The position numbers and the translations under genes were made by a program. A stretch of DNA of 64,000 nt, taken from contig CAVZIJ010000002.1 of the NCBI GenBank assembly GCA_963775335.1, forward strand, positions 1,116,001-1,180,000. Direction: 5' to 3'. Below, in pieces: positions 60,428 to 64,000 of the stretch (positions within the stretch are counted from its first letter, which is position 1; each line of letters opens with the position of its first letter). Source of the DNA: CAVQCX01 sp963775335 (lineage in GTDB: Bacteria; Pseudomonadota; Gammaproteobacteria; Chromatiales; Chromatiaceae). Under the pieces are notes generated by a model that was not told where the DNA came from, did no database searches, and worked only from the letters and a program-made list of their open reading frames with translations.

Positions 60428-62002
60428 ATGAGCACGGCTACCGCGCACGATGTACACCATGAGCATCCGACCGGCCTGAAGCGCTGGCTGTTCACGACCA
60501 ACCACAAGGACATCGGCACCCTCTACCTGTGGTTCGCGTTCATCATGCTGCTGATCGGCGGCGCCATGGCGATGCTGATCCGCGCCGAGCTGTTCGAGCC
60601 CGGGCTGCAGTTCTTTGACCCGCAGTTCTTCAACACGCTGACGACCATGCATGGCCTGATCATGGTGTTCGGCGCGATCATGCCCGCCATGGTGGGTCTC
60701 GCCAACTGGCAGATCCCGATGATGATCGGCGCCCCCGACATGGCGCTGCCGCGAATGAACAACTGGAGCTTCTGGATACTGCCGTTCGCCGGCACCCTGC
60801 TCCTCAGCACCCTGTTCATGAAAGGCGGAGGACCGGCCTTCGGCTGGACCTTCTATGCGCCCCTTTCCACGACCTTCGCGCCGCAGAGCACCGATTTCTT
60901 CATCTTCGCGGTACACATGCTCGGCCTGTCGTCCATCATGGGCGCCATAAACATCGTCGCCACGGTGCTCAACATGCGCGCACCCGGCATGAGCCTGATG
61001 AAGATGCCGTTGTTCGTCTGGACCTGGCTCATCACCGCCTTCCTGCTGATCGCCGTGATGCCGGTACTGGCCGGGGCCGTGACCATGATGCTCACCGACC
61101 GCCATTTCGGTACCAGCTTCTTCAGCGCCGCGGGCGGCGGGGACCCCGTGCTGTTCCAGCACGTGTTCTGGTTCTTCGGCCACCCGGAAGTCTACATCAT
61201 GATCCTGCCGGCCTTCGGCGTGGTCTCGCAGATCATACCGACCTTCTCCCGCAAGAAGCTGTTCGGCTACAGCTCCATGGTCTATGCGACCGCTTCCATC
61301 GCTTTCCTGTCGTTCCTCGTCTGGGCGCACCACATGTTCACCACCGGCATGCCGGTCTCGGGCGAGCTGTACTTCATGTACGCCACGGTCATGATCTCGG
61401 TGCCGACGGCAGTGAAGGTCTTCAACTGGACGGCGACCATGTGGCGCGGCTCTCTGACCTTCGAGACGCCGATGCTCTGGGCGGTGGCGTTCGTGTTCCT
61501 GTTCACCATCGGCGGGTTCTCCGGCCTGATGCTGGGCGTCGCCCCCGCAGACATGCAATACCAGGACACCTATTTCGTTGTCGCCCACTTCCACTACGTG
61601 CTGGTCACCGGTGCCCTGTTCGCCATCATCGCTGCCGCCTACTACTGGCTGCCGAAGTGGACCGGGCACATGTATGACGAGCGCCTCGGCAAGATTCACT
61701 TCTGGTGGTCCGTGGTGTCCGTCAACGTGCTGTTTTTCCCGCAGCATTTCCTGGGGCTCGCGGGCATGAACCGGCGCATTCCGGATTACCCGCTTCAGTT
61801 CGCCGACTGGAACATGGTCTCCAGCCTGGGCGGCTTCGCCTTTGGTCTCGCCCAGATCTTCTTCCTGTATATCGTCATTCGGACCATCCGGGGCGGGCAG
61901 CAGGCCTCCGCACAGGTGTGGGAAGGTGCCGAAGGGCTGGAATGGACCGTCCCCTCCCCGGCGCCGTATCACACGTTCGAAACGGCTCCCCTGGTCAAGT
62001 AG
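60428..62002 (+). CDS. coxA: cytochrome c oxidase subunit I
   Basis: The 524-residue catalytic subunit has twelve membrane helices. Visible are the low-spin haem ligand in TTMHGLIMVF, the CuB/Tyr crosslink site FFGHPEVYI, the CuB histidine pair in WAHHMF, and the haem ligands in VAHFHYV. It reduces oxygen to water and pumps protons. GTGGAGG upstream of the start; spacing of 33 bp after coxB. Confidence 0.98.
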   Translation: MSTATAHDVHHEHPTGLKRWLFTTNHKDIGTLYLWFAFIMLLIGGAMAMLIRAELFEPGLQFFDPQFFNTLTTMHGLIMVFGAIMPAMVGLANWQIPMMIGAPDMALPRMNNWSFWILPFAGTLLLSTLFMKGGGPAFGWTFYAPLSTTFAPQSTDFFIFAVHMLGLSSIMGAINIVATVLNMRAPGMSLMKMPLFVWTWLITAFLLIAVMPVLAGAVTMMLTDRHFGTSFFSAAGGGDPVLFQHVFWFFGHPEVYIMILPAFGVVSQIIPTFSRKKLFGYSSMVYATASIAFLSFLVWAHHMFTTGMPVSGELYFMYATVMISVPTAVKVFNWTATMWRGSLTFETPMLWAVAFVFLFTIGGFSGLMLGVAPADMQYQDTYFVVAHFHYVLVTGALFAIIAAAYYWLPKWTGHMYDERLGKIHFWWSVVSVNVLFFPQHFLGLAGMNRRIPDYPLQFADWNMVSSLGGFAFGLAQIFFLYIVIRTIRGGQQASAQVWEGAEGLEWTVPSPAPYHTFETAPLVK

Positions 62003-62056
62003 CCGTTATCTGCACCGGGCTGCGCGACGGCGCAGCCCGGATGGGAGAAGAATCCA

Positions 62057-62173
62057 ATGACAGCAGCACCCGAGCAGTCGCGACCCGGATCGTTACGCAA
62101 ACGTCTGGTTGTGCTCAGCCTGTTCGCGATAGCCATAGCATTCTTCGTGGCAAGCTTTCTGGTGCGCCGCTGA
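62057..62173 (+). CDS. small single-helix protein of the cox operon
   Basis: A 38-residue protein: a polar N-terminus (MTAAPEQSRPGSLRKR) followed by one membrane helix (LVVLSLFAIAIAFFVASFL) ending in two Arg. It lies between coxA and coxC, where other bacteria carry a small cytochrome oxidase assembly protein followed by ctaG (cox11). A purine-rich GGGAGAAG lies just upstream. It resembles the membrane anchor of CtaG, but no copper-binding domain follows. Confidence 0.7.
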   Translation: MTAAPEQSRPGSLRKRLVVLSLFAIAIAFFVASFLVRR

Positions 62174-62223
62174 TAACAAACCAATCTATCGAGTCCATCC
62201 TGACTAAAGAGAGGGAATAACCA

Positions 62224-63087
62224 ATGTCAGCATCGAACGGGGGTTACTACCTTCCGCAGCCAAGCTACTGGCCTATCGTTGGCTCAGTGGGCCTGTTTCT
62301 CACCCTGGGCGGTTTCGCGCACTATCTCCACGGAGGCTCCCTTGCGGTCATGATGACCGGTGCGGCAGTCCTGGTGGTCATGCTTTTTGGCTGGTTCGGC
62401 ACGGTGATCCGGGAGAGCCAGGCCGGCAAGTACAACAACCAGGTGGATATGTCGTTCCGCTGGGGGATGGGCTGGTTCATCTTTTCGGAGGTCATGTTCT
62501 TCGCCGCCTTCTTCGGCGCCCTGTTCTATGCGCGCATGTTCGCCGTGCCCTGGCTCGGGGGCGGTTCCAACAAGGCGATGACGGACGTACTGCTTTGGCC
62601 AGGCTTCCATGCGATGTGGCCCACCAACGGTCCCGGTGCCGTCGGCGGGGTGTTCCAGCCCATGGAGGCCTGGGGCATTCCAGCGATCAATACCCTGATC
62701 CTGCTCTCCAGCGGAGTCACCGTCACCATGGCGCACTGGGCGCTCAAGAAAAGCCAGCGCAGCCGGCTGATCCTGTGGCTGGCCGCCACGGTGGCCCTGG
62801 GCTTCCTGTTCTTGGCCCTGCAGATCCATGAGTACTCCCACGCCTATTCCGAGATGAACCTGACCCTGCACTCGGGAATCTACGGCACCACGTTCTTCAT
62901 GCTGACCGGCTTCCACGGGCTGCACGTCACGCTGGGCGCCACCATGCTGCTGGTGATCCTGATCCGCAGCATCAAAGGGCACTTCACCCCGGAGCACCAC
63001 TTCGCCTTCGAAGCGGTGGCCTGGTACTGGCACTTCGTCGATGTCGTCTGGCTGGGGCTGTTCGTGTTCGTCTACTGGCTGGTGTGA
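62224..63087 (+). CDS. coxC: cytochrome c oxidase subunit III
   Basis: A 287-residue subunit with seven membrane helices. FRWGMGWFIFSEVMFF and FHGLHVTLG carry the conserved Glu and His of subunit III, and VAWYWHFVDVVWLGLF closes the chain. GAGAGGGAATAACC precedes ATG 62224. Last gene of the coxBA-small-C operon. Confidence 0.97.
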   Translation: MSASNGGYYLPQPSYWPIVGSVGLFLTLGGFAHYLHGGSLAVMMTGAAVLVVMLFGWFGTVIRESQAGKYNNQVDMSFRWGMGWFIFSEVMFFAAFFGALFYARMFAVPWLGGGSNKAMTDVLLWPGFHAMWPTNGPGAVGGVFQPMEAWGIPAINTLILLSSGVTVTMAHWALKKSQRSRLILWLAATVALGFLFLALQIHEYSHAYSEMNLTLHSGIYGTTFFMLTGFHGLHVTLGATMLLVILIRSIKGHFTPEHHFAFEAVAWYWHFVDVVWLGLFVFVYWLV

Positions 63088-63106
63088 GACAGACGGGCCC
63101 TCGGAG

Positions 63107-63138
63107 ACAGGGGGCGCTGCAAGCGCAGCGCCCCCTGT
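63107..63138. terminator. strong stem-loop between coxC and the DUF2909 gene
   Basis: ACAGGGGGCGCTGC / GCAGCGCCCCCTGT forms a perfect 14 bp stem with an AAGC loop, 19 bp after the coxC stop and between convergent genes. There is no T-run, so it may act as a processing or stabilising structure as well as a terminator. Confidence 0.65.
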
Positions 63139-63163
63139 CGCTCCGAGACGCGGCTCGTGAGGC

Positions 63164-63376
63164 TCACCCTGTGTAGGGGGCGTGGGGCTGCAGCAGGCCG
63201 GTCAGGTAGCCGAGCATCAGGAGCACGAAGAGCAGGATGGACAGGCTGATGCGTACGGTCAGCGCCCGCACCGTTCGGTCCGATGAGCCTTTGTCGCTGA
63301 CCAAATAGAAGAGACCGCTGCCAAGGCTGGCAACGATAGCGAGCAGAAACAGAACGACGATGATCTTGCTTAACAT
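63164..63376 (-). CDS. DUF2909 twin-transmembrane protein
   Basis: A 70-residue membrane protein with two helices (IIVVLFLLAIVASLGSGLFY and ISLSILLFVLLMLGYLTGLL) joined by a short polar loop with DKGSSDRTVRALTVR, matching the DUF2909 family. It is regularly found between coxC and the SURF1 gene, in opposite orientation as here. Function unknown. Confidence 0.88.
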   Translation of the reverse strand: MLSKIIVVLFLLAIVASLGSGLFYLVSDKGSSDRTVRALTVRISLSILLFVLLMLGYLTGLLQPHAPYTG

Positions 63377-63435
63377 GGTGAAGGCGCAGCGCAGTGGTAG
63401 GTGCCGGACAGTATAACAAACTGGCCATATCGAGC

Positions 63436-64000
63436 ATGCGCCTGGGCCCTTTCGACTTCCGGCCGTCCCTATGGCCGACTCTGGCTACGCTGCTGCTGGT
63501 GCCGATTTTGCTGTTCCTCGGTCACTGGCAGCTCCAGCGTGCGGTCTGGAAGCAGGGCCTGATCGATACCAATGCCGCGCGGATCAAGCAGCCGGCGCAG
63601 CCACTGGCAAACCTGGTCGGCACCCAACGCCCCGGGTCGGACATCGAGTATCGGCACACGACCCTGCGAGGGGTCTACGATCTCGACCACCAGCTGTTAC
63701 TGGACAACCGGACCTACAGGGGAGCTGCCGGATATCAGGTGTTGACGCCGATGCGCCTCGAAGACCCCGGATTGGAGCCGCCCTGGGTGCTGGTCAACCG
63801 CGGCTGGGTTCCCCTGGGTGAGCGCAGGACGGATCTGCCGCCGGTCCCCGGGCCCACCGGCAGCATCCTGATACGGACCACCGTACGCTTGCCGGAGAAG
63901 GGGTTTACGTTGGGGACGGCAGAGGAGCCCGGCGAGACCTGGCCGCGGGTAGTCGAGACGCTGGATATCCATATGCTGGAAAAGACTCTGGGGCATCCGC
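63436..64000 (+). CDS. SURF1 family cytochrome oxidase assembly protein, 3' end outside the window
   Basis: 188 codons are visible before the window ends. The N-terminal membrane helix is followed by GHWQLQRAVWKQGLID, the SURF1 signature; DNRTYRGAAGYQVLTP and VLVNRGWVPLG are also present. SURF1 (Shy1) helps insert haem a into subunit I. The start ATG 63436 fits the family (short cytoplasmic N-terminus, then FRPSLWPTL). Confidence 0.93.
   Translation, partial: MRLGPFDFRPSLWPTLATLLLVPILLFLGHWQLQRAVWKQGLIDTNAARIKQPAQPLANLVGTQRPGSDIEYRHTTLRGVYDLDHQLLLDNRTYRGAAGYQVLTPMRLEDPGLEPPWVLVNRGWVPLGERRTDLPPVPGPTGSILIRTTVRLPEKGFTLGTAEEPGETWPRVVETLDIHMLEKTLGHP

Overview
The window is chromosomal DNA of a high-GC gammaproteobacterium. 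The conserved blocks (pilT/yggS/proC/yggT/yggU, slmA, argB/algC/coaBC, radC/rpmB/rpmG, ftsY/ftsE/ftsX/rpoH), a flavocytochrome c sulfide dehydrogenase pair and a Gly/Tyr-rich secreted protein resembling sulfur-globule proteins point to a sulfur-oxidising, possibly phototrophic lineage near the Chromatiales. Genus cannot be read from the sequence, and no rRNA or tRNA gene was seen.

Layout. 0-5.5 kb: start of pilT (minus edge), yggS-proC-yggT-yggU, a dynamin-like GTPase and a DUF4426 protein. 5.5-9.5 kb: TauE/SafE-like membrane protein, a decayed ampG, pyrE, a DUF4124 protein and slmA. 9.5-16.2 kb: argB, a sensor-fused phosphomannomutase (algC type), coaBC, radC, rpmB, rpmG. Two small repeat elements fill the place between algC and coaBC. 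16.2-24.5 kb: fatty acid desaturase, an orphan hyuA-type ATPase, a four-gene Gld-like ABC module, mutM and a MITE. 24.7-33 kb: ferredoxin, coaD, rsmD, two M16 peptidases, ftsY-ftsE-ftsX, rpoH. 33-39 kb: two secreted small proteins, pyruvate kinase, a large polytopic membrane protein, psiE.

39.2-52.3 kb is the standout. It is a minus-strand extracellular-electron-transfer locus with a LysR regulator (OxyR-like but lacking the two peroxide-sensing cysteines), two decaheme OmcA/MtrC-type outer-membrane lipoproteins (one with a collagen-like Gly-Pro-Thr stalk, the other with an 11-G homopolymer after its lipobox), an MtrA/DmsE-type periplasmic decaheme cytochrome, an MtrB/PioB barrel, a diheme FccA-like cytochrome with an FccB-like sulfide dehydrogenase flavoprotein, and a NapC/CymA-type tetraheme cytochrome. 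Together these encode 36 CXXCH haem sites. The two decaheme lipoprotein genes share a similar promoter-like element (TTGAYA, 18 bp, TWGAAA). The parts suggest a trans-outer-membrane electron conduit wired to a sulfide/polysulfide-oxidising flavocytochrome; the direction of electron flow is not decided by sequence.

52.6-64 kb: ccoI-ccoS (cbb3 oxidase maturation), a DUF1269 protein, DUF2970, a 1.4 kb stretch with no recognised gene, DUF2244, then a caa3-type cytochrome oxidase operon (coxB with fused cytochrome c, coxA, a 38-residue membrane protein, coxC), DUF2909 and the start of a SURF1 gene cut by the window edge.

Three families of small dispersed repeats occur between genes: a 159-169 bp MITE with CTAG target duplications (two full copies plus one fragment), a roughly 235 bp element (two copies), and a roughly 150 bp repeat (three copies).
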